Shown here: piece by piece, positions 32,501-40,354 of the stretch | Numbering within the stretch: position 1 is the first letter of the stretch | Layout: the number at the start of each line of letters is the position of its first letter | Assembly: GCF_028435365.1 (NCBI RefSeq) | Contig: NZ_JAGTJJ010000011.1 | Span: 1-64,000, forward strand | Direction: 5' to 3' | Length of the DNA: 64,000 nt | Source of the DNA: Polyangium jinanense | GTDB taxonomy: Bacteria > Myxococcota > Polyangia > Polyangiales > Polyangiaceae | Notes under the pieces: generated by a model | The model's input: the letters and a program-made list of their open reading frames with translations, nothing else | What the model was told of the DNA's origin: nothing | The model's database searches: none | Position numbers and translations under genes: made by a program

Positions 32501-33255
32501 AGCGCGTCCACCATCGTGTTCGCCGCCATCTCGTCTTCGGGCGCGATCTCGAACGCGCGCAGCCGATCCTCGAGCGCGCTGTCCGCGTCTTCGAGCGCCT
32601 CGTGCCGCGCCGCCGCCGTCAAATACCCCGCCGCCGCGTCCGCCTTCGGGATCGCTTCCTGCGCCCAGGCCGCGATCGTGCCGATGAGCTCGAGCGGCAT
32701 GGGCTGGCTCGAATCGAGCGCCGCCGCCTCCTTCAACGCCGCCGCCGCGCCCTTCGGATCGGCGCCTCGCGCGAGCAGCACCGCGATCTTCAAGAGCGTC
32801 TGCGCCGACGAAGCGGGCCGCGACGGATGCACCGACGCACGCAGCACCTCCGCTGCCGCGACCGGCTCGCCGAGACCCGCGAGCCACTCGGCGACATCCG
32901 AACGCAGCGCCTCGTCCTCGCCGAGCTCGAGCGCGCGCCGCGCCGTGTTCACGGCCGTATCGAGCTCCGTCTCGCGCGACGCGAGCAACTGCGCCAGCGC
33001 CTGCGCGGATTCGCGCTCGCCCGCCGCGTCACCGGCCTCTCGACAACGCGCGACCCTGCCCCGCAGATAGGCGATCTCGGCGCGCGGCCCGTTGTGCCGC
33101 AGGATCGGCTCTTCCGTGCGGTTCGCCTCCAGCACGAGCGAACCTGCCGAGGTGGGCGCCGGCCGATCGGCGAGCTCGGGCGGCGGCATGGTGGCTCGCC
33201 GCGCGACCGGCGCGGCGTCTTCATCCGTCGCGGAGAAATGGGCCGATGAGCTCAT
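26551..33255 (-). CDS. Giant TPR-like helical-repeat protein
   Basis: This soluble protein has 2234 residues, no signal peptide and no membrane segment. It is almost wholly alpha-helical with repeating A-rich helix pairs of TPR type (for example AAEVLRASVHPSRPASSAQTL and RTGDRPAQVALLNLQLQRTED), covering about residues 60-1850. A Pro-rich linker (about 1850-1930, with PPAPPPADEP) leads to a C-terminal domain of about 300 residues that seems globular. It probably acts as a large scaffold. The ATG at 33255 begins the frame. Downstream (lower coordinates) lies the lipoprotein operon; upstream, 46 bp away, is sppA, so one transcript from the zinc-ribbon gene through sppA to this gene is possible. 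Confidence 0.82.
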   Translation of the reverse strand: MSSSAHFSATDEDAAPVARRATMPPPELADRPAPTSAGSLVLEANRTEEPILRHNGPRAEIAYLRGRVARCREAGDAAGERESAQALAQLLASRETELDTAVNTARRALELGEDEALRSDVAEWLAGLGEPVAAAEVLRASVHPSRPASSAQTLLKIAVLLARGADPKGAAAALKEAAALDSSQPMPLELIGTIAAWAQEAIPKADAAAGYLTAAARHEALEDADSALEDRLRAFEIAPEDEMAANTMVDALAARGAAGAADEALRDHALAAFQTNRYRARQVHLRRVSRALDEGNAARAIAAVLDAGIVAEVESDLGLLADRAVALASLDGIASVRRELRQKGGSIASIAARAKGSEVAAAALLQATLGASKERERADALVQIAAETSGEISASLLAVAAEGYLGLGIASLARRTAEDACLTDPTSARALSALARATIALPDLDAAMAVEGGASTMLIRSTLCEGLAKSFETVGEMALAVTWTQRWLALRPGCPEAMRELVRLASQAYDPDRLEDALGWVLAQPRPLDDMASLFGDALALLFELDAPRAIDVGRRALDMYGPRVPGLRGRLLAMSDRAGDAALGVVLLERLVSADTKNERTIERLFDLAQRRAAAEDWDGAAAELARAAGKGAESHHLHEHLDALDDKMQQSGASLGSDGLVSFVEARVRALGELVDGPEQSALENLSSGLRDLGAVRWDLAQDPAGAEDAFWRAAVAAPRGGMERYARDLVTFAGSSAALDAIVRRSETLTNEPRRRASLLIEAANLAVANGLPKRALEIGASAIQIDPSRAEAVAIVERSSAVEGGIDVLDRTYDVLAAAALGCYGRRAAHYRGARQLERRGAIEAALRHAVACFEAVPSEGTSYFLMARLAERGGNPTEAIRAIERVSEAAEGGARAAWLKRAASLAKAAGEGSRMRFDLLLRALSARPDLGTVEEIGETLRKLVASVSHVGPLVARFENTALAALKRTDGPDGARVAVALAKVAFSALGAHALGLSLVERAVAADGDIDEYDTLVELAPAAAAGDAAAARAFLESLLQAVAKPYASVGVALLRLGGKLAHALGDPLVTGTLLVQAARRAPEDELLVSDADAAVFASGDAALARDLDTAVPPDVRLAALLHVAERREREGNFAESIETLERALRSPSITPEQREAALSSMRRLFVLSERASEAEAVLASELARQDLGPMSRVRIAVDLSTMLAGRGEDAAALDVLKRILQDSEPTEELLATTLRLARRTGDRPAQVALLNLQLQRTEDAVTRASILRELAALLEALGDHKAGVAHLKAASELAPDNEEALEGLEAHAASQGDHAAVAEILGKRIAAAQAPDLRRTLRLRRAAVLEQRLSRLEDACAELDALLAETPDDPSALRFLADIRERLGSPLRAAPLWQRLGELSAKTDERAEYGIRAANDWLAGGNAQAARNILESIAPIAARDAVIELRVSIARHQGDARTLSEALDQLATASREPADKRASYLVEAARASSSTGDEATALDRVRRAVRLAPHSAEAVLEARRLEYRARGGGTPREAQHAIDELMRIGEHLTPEQMELQAFLLAEELDVIQGGGAGMRELSRRHAAFGPAPLIALGMAERLVRNKNFDAALPLFERALSGDLRGLRSRGRVALAAADAALAAGQLETASRLLDTAAVEPDTRPIAMRKKLEFIAGYGEPEAARAALFDLIRQSAGLDRARFLYQLGRLVVATDPDEAIRLYADAFPLAAPDRNLAAQIAEELAHARRPRLIVEPSEPPAPPPADEPLADDGQALVFDLEQAFENAFGEAADDDDDIPIPLAASAIRSMPTGLRPPPPPTEKPLPTPIVEEPSPPAQPRARTAPPTPAPGGGPARETALFEQLMAGSYDAGERLVELYGGNAEARSRDLLVVRKHQASLRPGDRATLQKLHEAALLDRNGAYARAVDHVLAGFDPAGRAVAPPPLSALASAPELVLALLFRNVESPINEALAITWETGRYRREPSHYGLTGALRVQPGAPTVLGDVWGSVTRVFGAARPPLFHRRAPAGAPNQAALNVQVALLAPPAVVLTGEIREETPELRYLLGASIAGAMPEHVLVRLPEEHLRTLIEALRAAFGPVGPTGGTDPGVARLGQDLWQIVPPRGDRRLREIFAQPDGITYEAAIESARRAARRAGFFASGDLPTALRLVVAELKLELDMPLTAEGGLARACAAHPALADLVRLATRSEYAEARFRAAPSTEGNKNGPPSRFRGT

Positions 33256-33301
33256 GGAAGGGCGCGGCCAGGCTATCAGAGGCCGCGGACGAGCGGTGAG
33301 C

Positions 33302-35161
33302 TCAACGCACGATCAGGCCGAACGGCATGGCCGCGAGCGTTCGCTCGCCCGAAAGAAGGGGCGCCATCGACCCCAGATAGCGGGCGACCTCGGGCAGAAG
33401 CGCGCCCACCTCGGGCAAAAGAGCGTCCACGGCGGCCTGCCGCGCCACCTTCGCCGCCGCGCTCTCCTGCGCCGCGCCCGCCTCACCGTTCTCCGACGCT
33501 TCCAGGAGCTCCAGGAGCCCCCCGCCCTCGCCCACCACCTCGGCCGGCGCATCATCCGGCAGATGCGCGAGCTTTCGCGCGAGCGTCACCGCGTCGACGA
33601 GCCCGCCGAGCTCATCGACGAGACCCCGCTCCTTGGCCTCGACGCCACCGAAAATCCGACCCTCGGCGCTCTCGGCCACCTTCTCGACGGCCATCCCGCG
33701 CCCCTCCGAGATGCGCCGGACGAACAGATCGTAGATCGACTGCATCGACCCGAGCACCTTCTGCCGCGTCGGATCGTCCCACCCCTGGAACGGCGACATG
33801 TACGTCGCGCGCTTCGCCTTCAGCGGATCGGGCGCGGCCGCGATCGTCTCGGTCGTCACGCCGATCTCTTCGAGCGTCTTGCCCACGGCGAACTTGCCCG
33901 ACACGACGCCGATCGACCCGAGGATGCTCGTTGGTTCTGCAACGATCTTCGTCCCTGCGCAGGCCAGGTAATACCCGCCGCTCGCGGCCATGCCCCCGAC
34001 CGACACGACGAGCGGTTTGTCCCCGCGCAGCTTCATCAGCCGCTTCCACAGGAGATCCGACGCGAGCGCCGATCCGCCGGGCGAGTCGATCCGCAGCACC
34101 ACCGCCTTCGTCGACTCGTCCTTCTCCAGCCGCGCGATCGTCTTGCCCAGATCACGCTCGTTGATCCCCTCGCTCCCGCCGAGCGGCGACGACGGCGCGC
34201 CGCCCATCGAGATCGCGCCCGTCGCCGGCACGATCGCCACGTGCGGCTCTCCGCCCGAGCCCGGCCCGGCGAGCACCCGGATCACGTCGATGATCCCGCC
34301 CGACACCGGCTCCGGCGACGCGCCTCCGCCGAACCGCACGCTCACGCGCTCCGCGCCCGCGAGCTTCTTCGCCTCCTCGCGCGCCTCGTCCGCGTAGCCG
34401 ACCTCGTCGACGAGCCCCTTCGCCTTCGCCTCCTCCGGCGGGAACGGCCCATCCTCCACGATGTCTGCGAGCGCGGGTTTGCCCCGCCCCTCCGCGATCG
34501 CCGACAGCCACGCCGCGCGCAGCCCACGCAGCGCGCCCTCGACCGACTGCCTCGCCTCGGGGCTCGCGCTGTCGCGCGTGAACGGCTCCTGCGCGCCCTT
34601 GTATTTCCCGACCTGGAGGAAATTCACCTCGACGTGGAGCTTCTCCAGCAGGCGATGACCGAACACGAGCTCGGCCGCGATGCCCACCGACTCCACGCCT
34701 CCCGCCGGGCTCACCCAGACCCGATCGCAGCCCACGGACGCGAGCAAGAGCGTCGCGTTGCCGAGATCGTCGGCATGACAAACCACGGGCTTTTTCGCCT
34801 TGCGGACCGACGCGAGCAGGCGCCCGACCTCGTTCGCCCGCGCGAGCCCGAGCCCTGTGGTCCCGAGCTTCACGAAAAACCCCTTCGTCGTCTCGCGCTC
34901 GTTCGCCGCGCCGATCACCTCCACGAGCTCGGCGTGCGTGCGCCCGCGCGGCGAGCCGAAGAGCCCGCCTTGCGACGACTCGGGCGCCCCACGCGACAGA
35001 TCGATCTCGACCACCGCCGGCCCCGTGAGCGCCGACGAGACCCGCGCGTTCGTCGTGCTCCGCGGCCTTCCCTCGCAGCCCGCGCCCGCGATCGCGAGCG
35101 CCGCTCCGATCGTCACGCCGATCGCCCCCAGACGCACCCGTCGGTCCCGCCGCTTTTTCAT
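33302..35161 (-). CDS. sppA: Signal peptide peptidase SppA, lipoprotein form
   Basis: This is a 619-residue S49-family membrane protease that degrades cleaved signal peptides and misfolded envelope proteins. It has two SppA domains as in the long (67K) form. The catalytic Lys lies in VGKYKGAQEPF (near 187), and the nucleophile Ser in GGMAASGGYYLA (near 393). Instead of a plain N-terminal anchor it has a lipobox (IAGAGC, Cys29), so it may be tethered by lipid. The C-terminal tail (about 565-619) is extra. The ATG at 35161 overlaps the upstream TAA (TAATG), so it is coupled to the zinc-ribbon/TPR gene. An in-frame start further up would lie within that gene and is unlikely. Confidence 0.9.
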   Translation of the reverse strand: MKKRRDRRVRLGAIGVTIGAALAIAGAGCEGRPRSTTNARVSSALTGPAVVEIDLSRGAPESSQGGLFGSPRGRTHAELVEVIGAANERETTKGFFVKLGTTGLGLARANEVGRLLASVRKAKKPVVCHADDLGNATLLLASVGCDRVWVSPAGGVESVGIAAELVFGHRLLEKLHVEVNFLQVGKYKGAQEPFTRDSASPEARQSVEGALRGLRAAWLSAIAEGRGKPALADIVEDGPFPPEEAKAKGLVDEVGYADEAREEAKKLAGAERVSVRFGGGASPEPVSGGIIDVIRVLAGPGSGGEPHVAIVPATGAISMGGAPSSPLGGSEGINERDLGKTIARLEKDESTKAVVLRIDSPGGSALASDLLWKRLMKLRGDKPLVVSVGGMAASGGYYLACAGTKIVAEPTSILGSIGVVSGKFAVGKTLEEIGVTTETIAAAPDPLKAKRATYMSPFQGWDDPTRQKVLGSMQSIYDLFVRRISEGRGMAVEKVAESAEGRIFGGVEAKERGLVDELGGLVDAVTLARKLAHLPDDAPAEVVGEGGGLLELLEASENGEAGAAQESAAAKVARQAAVDALLPEVGALLPEVARYLGSMAPLLSGERTLAAMPFGLIVR

Positions 35162-37611
35162 TAGGGCTCCCAGGAATCCGCGAACTTGGCGAGCCGCTCC
35201 TTCGCGCGCTTCGTGTGCGGGTTCGCGTCGCCGCCCTTCTCGATGATCTTCCGATACAGCGTGCTCGCCGTCATGCGCTCGCCGTTCTCCCACCGGAGAT
35301 CCGCCAGCGCCGCGACCGCGTCGAGCAGCGTGCCGTCCGCGGCCACCGCCTGCTCGTAGAACCGGATCGCCGCCGCCCGGTCGCGCTTCTTCTGCGCGAG
35401 ATCCCCCTGCGCCTTCAGCACCTTCGCGTCCTTCGGCGTCTTCTCCGCGAGCTCCTTCAAGAGCGGCTCGGCCTTGTCGAGCTCACCTTTCTCGATCGCC
35501 TCGGTCACGGTCTTCAGCGCGTCGTCCCCCGCCCCCACCTTGAGGCTCGCGGCCTCGACCTCCGGCTTCTTCGCGCTCTCGGCGCTCGCCACGAACGCGC
35601 GCAAGGACGCCACGAGCGGATGCGGCCTCGGCATCGCCGCGAGCCGTTCGAGCTCGGCCTTCGCGCCGGCCACGTCACCCGACCGTGCGAGCGCATAGAT
35701 CAACATCGACCGCGCGCGCCCGAGGTTCTGCTCGTCCCGCGCCGCGGTCTTCAGCCGCTCGATCACCGTCGCCCACACCGGCACAGCCTCGGCCAGATCG
35801 AGCGTCGCAAAGAGCAGCTCGTCGCTCGCCTGCGGGGTCGACTTCGGCAACGTCGCGACGAGCTTCCTTGCGCCGTCGACGTCTCCTGCGATGCGAAGCG
35901 CATCGATTCGACAGCGCGTCACGTCCGCGTCGGCCGCGGCGATCGACTGCGCCCGCTCCGCCGCTTGCTTCGCGCGCCCCACCACGAGATCGAGCTCGCG
36001 CCGCGCGTTCGCCAGATCCGGATCCGACGCGGCCAAGAGCCGCACCTTGAGCCACGCCACGTCCGCGCGCACGGCCGCGAGGCGCGCGAGCCGCACCGCC
36101 ACGCGCAGATCCGCGTCCGCGATCGCGCTCGCCTTCACGTACGACTCGTTCGCCGCGTCGAGATCGCCATCGCGCAGATCGCGATCTCCTTGCTCCAGCA
36201 ACGTTCCGAGCCGCGCGTCACCTGGCGTCGGCGCCGCCGCCCCGTTCCCCTTCGGCAGGTACTCGCGCCCGACCATCACCGCGCCGAGCGCGCCCGCGCC
36301 GAGCAAGAGCACCCCCACGATCCAGCGCGCCGCATGCGGGCGGCGCGGCGGCACGCCCGACACCGAGAGCACGTCGTCGTTGTGGAGGAGCGCCGACGAC
36401 GGCGGCAGCGACGTGGGCCCGCTCGACGGCGTCTTCGCCGACGGCGTCTTCGAAGAGATCGGCTTCGCCGGCTCGACCTTCGGCGGCGCGGGCGTGGCCA
36501 ACGCGGACTTCGCCGCCGTGATCTGCGGCGGACGATCCATCATCAGCGTCGGCCCGTCGCTCGTCGGCGGCCGCTCCATCATGAGCGTCGGATCCTCGCC
36601 GCTCGAAGGCCCCGCTTCCTGCACGTGCGGCGGCTCCGGCGTCGCCTTTTTCGGCGGTGGCGGAGGCTCCGGCGGCGGGAACATCGGCGCTGACGCCGCG
36701 GCCTTTCGGGCCGGCGGCGGAGCCTCCGGCGGCGGGAACATCGGCGCTGACGCCGCGGTTTTTCGCGGCAAGGGCGGCCCTTCCACGGGCGGCGACGGGA
36801 ACATCGGCGCCGAACCCGCTTGCTTGCGCGGCGGCGGCGGCGGAGGCGGCAACGCGCTGATCCGCTCCACGGTCCCTCCCCGCTCCTCCGACGACGAACC
36901 CGAAGGCGCGCGCATCGGCGGCGGCGAACCGAAGCCACCGTTCGTCCGCGTCGAGACCGGCGCCTCGACGACATCCATCGTGTTCAGCTCTTCGAGCCCG
37001 CCCGGCACGCGCGGCGGTGTGAGCGCCGGCATCTCCGAGCCCTTGTCCGCCCCGGCCGCCGCGGGCGGGCGCACCGACCCTGGCCTGCGTCCGAGAAGCG
37101 CGCCGCCCATCGCCACGGGCGGAGGCTGAGGCGCGGCCGCTTGGGCTTGCTGCTGGCGCCCGGGCAACGCGAACACGACCGAACCTTCTTGCCGCGGCGG
37201 CTGCGCCGTCCCGCCCCCGAGGCCTGCGGGCGTCCTCGTTCGCGTCCGCGCACCCGGCGGCGGCGGCGTCGTCCCGGTCCCGGGCACGGTCATGCCGATG
37301 CGGTTGAAGAACGGATCTAGCTCGGCGATCGAACCGAGCCTGCGAGGCCGGCTGCTCCCGCGGGAGAGCACGTCGTCGCGGGTCACCTTCCCGTCGTGGA
37401 TCGCGCCTTGAAGCTCACGCAGGGCGGAGAACTCGATCTCGCGCCCGTCGACGGTGCGAACGACCCACGTGTCGGGGACGGTCCCCACGGATGCGCGACG
37501 CACCTTGAACTGGTGCCCGCATGTCGTGCACTTGACGGAGGTGCCGCGCTCGGAGACGAGGGCGTCGTCGAAGTCGTACACCGTGCCGCAGCGCTCGCAG
37601 GTGACTTCCAT
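35161..37611 (-). CDS. Zinc-ribbon / Pro-rich / transmembrane / TPR protein
   Basis: This 816-residue protein starts with an MJ0042-type zinc ribbon (CERC at 5-8, CTTC at 28-31). A GYF_2-like segment follows (WVVRTVDGREIEFSALREL to RRLGSIAELDPFF, about 48-103). A long Pro-rich disordered region (about 105-415) contains three copies of a SAPMFP motif at 60-bp spacing and two copies of TLMM(E/D)RPP. One membrane helix (WIVGVLLLGAGALGAVMVG, near 425-445) precedes a C-terminal TPR domain (about 460-816). The zinc-ribbon/GYF part is in the cytosol and the TPR part outside the inner membrane. The layout recurs in myxobacteria, with unknown function. The ATG at 37611 has no strong ribosome site. Confidence 0.8.
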   Translation of the reverse strand: MEVTCERCGTVYDFDDALVSERGTSVKCTTCGHQFKVRRASVGTVPDTWVVRTVDGREIEFSALRELQGAIHDGKVTRDDVLSRGSSRPRRLGSIAELDPFFNRIGMTVPGTGTTPPPPGARTRTRTPAGLGGGTAQPPRQEGSVVFALPGRQQQAQAAAPQPPPVAMGGALLGRRPGSVRPPAAAGADKGSEMPALTPPRVPGGLEELNTMDVVEAPVSTRTNGGFGSPPPMRAPSGSSSEERGGTVERISALPPPPPPPRKQAGSAPMFPSPPVEGPPLPRKTAASAPMFPPPEAPPPARKAAASAPMFPPPEPPPPPKKATPEPPHVQEAGPSSGEDPTLMMERPPTSDGPTLMMDRPPQITAAKSALATPAPPKVEPAKPISSKTPSAKTPSSGPTSLPPSSALLHNDDVLSVSGVPPRRPHAARWIVGVLLLGAGALGAVMVGREYLPKGNGAAAPTPGDARLGTLLEQGDRDLRDGDLDAANESYVKASAIADADLRVAVRLARLAAVRADVAWLKVRLLAASDPDLANARRELDLVVGRAKQAAERAQSIAAADADVTRCRIDALRIAGDVDGARKLVATLPKSTPQASDELLFATLDLAEAVPVWATVIERLKTAARDEQNLGRARSMLIYALARSGDVAGAKAELERLAAMPRPHPLVASLRAFVASAESAKKPEVEAASLKVGAGDDALKTVTEAIEKGELDKAEPLLKELAEKTPKDAKVLKAQGDLAQKKRDRAAAIRFYEQAVAADGTLLDAVAALADLRWENGERMTASTLYRKIIEKGGDANPHTKRAKERLAKFADSWEP

Positions 37612-37978
37612 GGGGAACTTGGCAGCTTTCCTCTTTGTGCACCGGGACGCAACGGCCGCACAGACCGGCGCCGCGGCGCATCAGGCTCCCTACTTCTACC
37701 GCGCTTGCCCTGTCCTGCTCCACTCTTCGACGTGCTCGGCCCGTGGATCCTACGCGCCCGGCCCGCCGGATCCTGGATGCCACAGCCGATCGTGAACGCC
37801 CTTTCACGATCCGCCCCACGCGGCGCCCCCGATCTCCCCTTCCGACGCGGAAAACCGCCGCGATCGCGCGGCCTTGTGCAGGGCATGTCGCTTGCTAGGC
37901 TCCCGCTGTTGCCCTGGCCTTCGTCAAGGCTCGGGCCCACTCTCTTCGCGCCTTGGTCGGTGCTTTTCGGGAGACGGT
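37612..37978. other. Divergent intergenic region, 367 bp
   Basis: This gap lies between the zinc-ribbon gene (minus) and the Cys-rich lipoprotein gene (plus) and must hold both promoters. I see no confident -35/-10 pair, tRNA, hairpin or small ORF with a good ribosome site. GGGAGA four bases before the lipoprotein ATG is its Shine-Dalgarno. Confidence 0.6.
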
Positions 37979-39109
37979 ATGAAGCGACTTTCTCTGCTGG
38001 GCTTCATCGGCATGATGGCGACGTTCCTCGCAGGCTGTCCCATCTACGACGACGACGGCGAGTGGAACGAAGGCCCCTGCACCTCCGGGGATTGCTCGAA
38101 CGGAGGCTGCAGGGACTCGAGTGACTGCGGCCTGAACGAGACGTGCGGCAACGACAACCAGTGCCACACGGGCGACTGCACGGTCTGGGGCTGCTCCGAA
38201 GGCTTTTCGTGCGTCGTCACGGGCACGGAGGCGAGCTGCCAGCCGGGCAGCGGTGGCACGGGTGGCACAGGTGGCACGGGCGGGACCGGCGGCACGGGCG
38301 GGACCGGCGGGACCGGCGGCACGGGTGGCGGATCGGTCACCTGGTGCGGCAACCCGGATGACTGCCCCATGGGGGAGACCTGCGCGCCCGACGGCACCTG
38401 CCAGCCGGGCACCTGCGACACCGTCGGCTGCGTCTACGGCTACGCCTGCGAGGCCTCGCAGTGCGTCCCGCAGAACCCCGCGGCGTGCGGCACGGACGCC
38501 GACTGCAGCGCGCTCGGCGCCGGCTACGCGTGCGTGAGCGGCGTCTGCACCGCGCCCTCGGACCAGTGCACGGACCAGACCCAGTGCCCGGCGAACAACA
38601 AGTGCGTCGACGGCAAATGCACCCCGTCGTGCAGCGACAACACCGACTGCGACGGCGGCTACACCTGCGACCCGGTCCTCGGCGTCTGCACCGTGCCCGC
38701 CGAGCCCTGCACCATCACGAACGACTGCGGCTCGGCCGATCAGGTCTGCGTCGACGGCGCGTGCGTCCCGCGCAGCGACATGGGCACCTGCCCGCCGGGC
38801 GACGTGTGGGTGGAGAACGGCTGCATCCCGAACCAGACAGCCGCCTTCTACTGCAACCAGGATGGCGTGCAGGACGCCTGCGCCGCGGGCTCCATCTGCC
38901 TGCACCACGCCTGCTACATCTCGTGCGCCCCGCCAAACGACAACGCCTGCAACAACCTGCCGTCGTTCGACGTCTGCAAGACCGTCTCGACGATGTCCGG
39001 CGACCACCAGGTCTGCGGCTCGAACAGTAACCTCGGAAACGAGTGCGATCCCACGGCCGGGCTCGCCTGCGCGTCGGGCAAGATCTGCATCGACGGCTTC
39101 TGCAAGTAG
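37979..39109 (+). CDS. Cys-rich, Gly/Thr-linker lipoprotein
   Basis: This 376-residue lipoprotein has a signal peptide ending FLAGC (Cys20). The mature part is a string of short disulfide-type modules, many of the form C-x-x-D-x-D-C followed by G-Y-x-C (for example CSDNTDCDGGYTC and CGTDADCSALGAGYAC). They are split near residues 84-110 by a GGT tandem linker. Such modules occur in many myxobacterial secreted proteins and resemble EB or defence-type knots. Function is unknown; surface exposure is likely. The ATG at 37979 is chosen over the longer frame because it starts the signal peptide and has GGGAGA upstream. Confidence 0.82.
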   Translation: MKRLSLLGFIGMMATFLAGCPIYDDDGEWNEGPCTSGDCSNGGCRDSSDCGLNETCGNDNQCHTGDCTVWGCSEGFSCVVTGTEASCQPGSGGTGGTGGTGGTGGTGGTGGTGGTGGGSVTWCGNPDDCPMGETCAPDGTCQPGTCDTVGCVYGYACEASQCVPQNPAACGTDADCSALGAGYACVSGVCTAPSDQCTDQTQCPANNKCVDGKCTPSCSDNTDCDGGYTCDPVLGVCTVPAEPCTITNDCGSADQVCVDGACVPRSDMGTCPPGDVWVENGCIPNQTAAFYCNQDGVQDACAAGSICLHHACYISCAPPNDNACNNLPSFDVCKTVSTMSGDHQVCGSNSNLGNECDPTAGLACASGKICIDGFCK

Positions 39110-39136
39110 CTCCCGCGTTCTCGCATCGTCCCCTCG

Positions 39137-39168
39137 CACGGCGCCGCGGACATCCTTGCGGCGCCGTG
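39137..39168 (+). terminator. Hairpin after the Cys-rich lipoprotein gene
   Basis: An 11-bp perfect stem (CACGGCGCCGC / GCGGCGCCGTG) with a 10-nt loop lies 28 bases past the stop. No U-tract follows, so the site is a probable but unproven terminator. Confidence 0.5.
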
Positions 39169-39345
39169 TGCGCTCCCCCTGCCCGCTCCCGTCGTGGCAT
39201 GCGCGCTGCCTGGGGCCTCCCACGCGGATTCGATCGGGCCTTCACGTGGTTCGTTGTCCGCGCGGAGCTCCGGGTCGCCACAGCGACCTCACGCTCCGCG
39301 CTCCCACGTGAGGCTTCGATCCATCCCCGACGGAGAGCCTGCACG

Positions 39346-39654
39346 ATGAAGAACTACGGTTTCATCCAGCGTTTGTCGGATTCGTTCCCTTACGAGCGCA
39401 AGACCTCGGGGAGCTGGCTGTTGCCTGCTTCGATCGGAGTCGGCATCGGCGTGGCCCTCGGCGTGGGCATCGGCCTGCTCTACGCGCCGCGCCCGGGCGA
39501 AGAGACCCGGGAGCGGCTCCGCCAGGGCGCCGATCGGGTCAAGGACCGCGCGCGCTTCGCCGCCGGGCGCGTCCGGGGCGAGCTCGAACAGGCCGCCAGC
39601 CAGGTCCGCGAGCGCTCGTTCGCCACGTCGAACGAGGTCGGCCAGAACCGCTAG
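39346..39654 (+). CDS. YtxH-domain small membrane protein
   Basis: This 102-residue protein has one hydrophobic glycine-zipper helix (ASIGVGIGVALGVGIGLLYAP, about 28-48) followed by the PRPGEETRERLRQ pattern and a charged amphipathic helix (about 55-95). This matches the YtxH/GvpP family of stress-related membrane proteins. It starts a run of small envelope-type genes up to 40.9 kb. A weak hairpin (GCGCGCC/GGCGCGC) lies 9 bases past the stop. The ATG at 39346 has GGAGAG upstream. Confidence 0.8.
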   Translation: MKNYGFIQRLSDSFPYERKTSGSWLLPASIGVGIGVALGVGIGLLYAPRPGEETRERLRQGADRVKDRARFAAGRVRGELEQAASQVRERSFATSNEVGQNR

Positions 39655-39835
39655 CGAAAAGGCGCGCGCCCCGCGTTCGTGGCGCGCTCTACACACCTCG
39701 ACGTGCGAACCGTGTACGCGCTGCGTGCACGGTTTGCACGCTTCGAGGCTTTGCGGCTGCTGCGCGGTTCGTCCGCGCGGAAGGCCTGGCAACGACGACC
39801 GCGCGCCGCGTCCCTCACGCGGCCGAAGACGCACC

Positions 39836-40345
39836 ATGAAACACGAGATCCTCATCGCTTTCTTCTTCGAACGCACGCACGCGGAAGGCGCGCTCGCCGA
39901 GCTCGCCTCGCTCGGCGTCCTGCCCGGCGACGTCAGCGTCATCCCCAAGCACGTCGGCCATCGAGGCGACCTCGGCCTCCACCTCGGCAGCAAGGCCTCG
40001 GAAGGCGCCGCGATCGGCGCTGCGATGGGCGGGCTGCTCGGCGCAATCGTGGGCGCGCTCGGCGCCGCGGGCTCGCTCGTCGTGCCCGCGACCGGCTCCG
40101 TCTTCGCGGGCCCCGTCGTCGCGGCGGCCGCGGGCGCCGGCGTCATCGGCGCGCTCGGTGTGGCGGTGGGTGGGATTCTGGGAGCGCGTCACCCGGAGTT
40201 CGAGGCGCGCCTTCTCGACGATGCCGTCGGCATGGGCGGCTCGCTCGTCGCGGTCCGGGCCTCGCCTGCGGCGGCCGGCGCCGTCGAGCGCCTCCTCGAG
40301 GCGCGCGGCGCGAGCTTCGTACGGCGGCAGGAGACCGAGCCCTGA
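39836..40345 (+). CDS. Glycine-zipper membrane protein
   Basis: This 169-residue protein has an N-terminal alpha/beta region (MKHEILIAFFFERTHAEGALAEL, up to about residue 45). It is followed by two glycine-zipper hydrophobic segments (about 57-80 and 88-115, with AAMGGLLGAIVGALGAAG and AAAGAGVIGALGVAVGG), and a C-terminal ferredoxin-like half (LVAVRASPAAAGAVERLLE). The design resembles the DUF1269/general-stress-type membrane proteins. It is placed among other small envelope proteins. The start at ATG 39836 is clear from context though its ribosome site is weak. Confidence 0.72.
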   Translation: MKHEILIAFFFERTHAEGALAELASLGVLPGDVSVIPKHVGHRGDLGLHLGSKASEGAAIGAAMGGLLGAIVGALGAAGSLVVPATGSVFAGPVVAAAAGAGVIGALGVAVGGILGARHPEFEARLLDDAVGMGGSLVAVRASPAAAGAVERLLEARGASFVRRQETEP

Positions 40346-40354
40346 GCTCGGCCC

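Noticed and set aside
33092..35164. 690-codon plus-strand frame opposite sppA
   Set aside because: The Arg/His-rich product has no motif; the minus strand encodes SppA with catalytic Lys and Ser.
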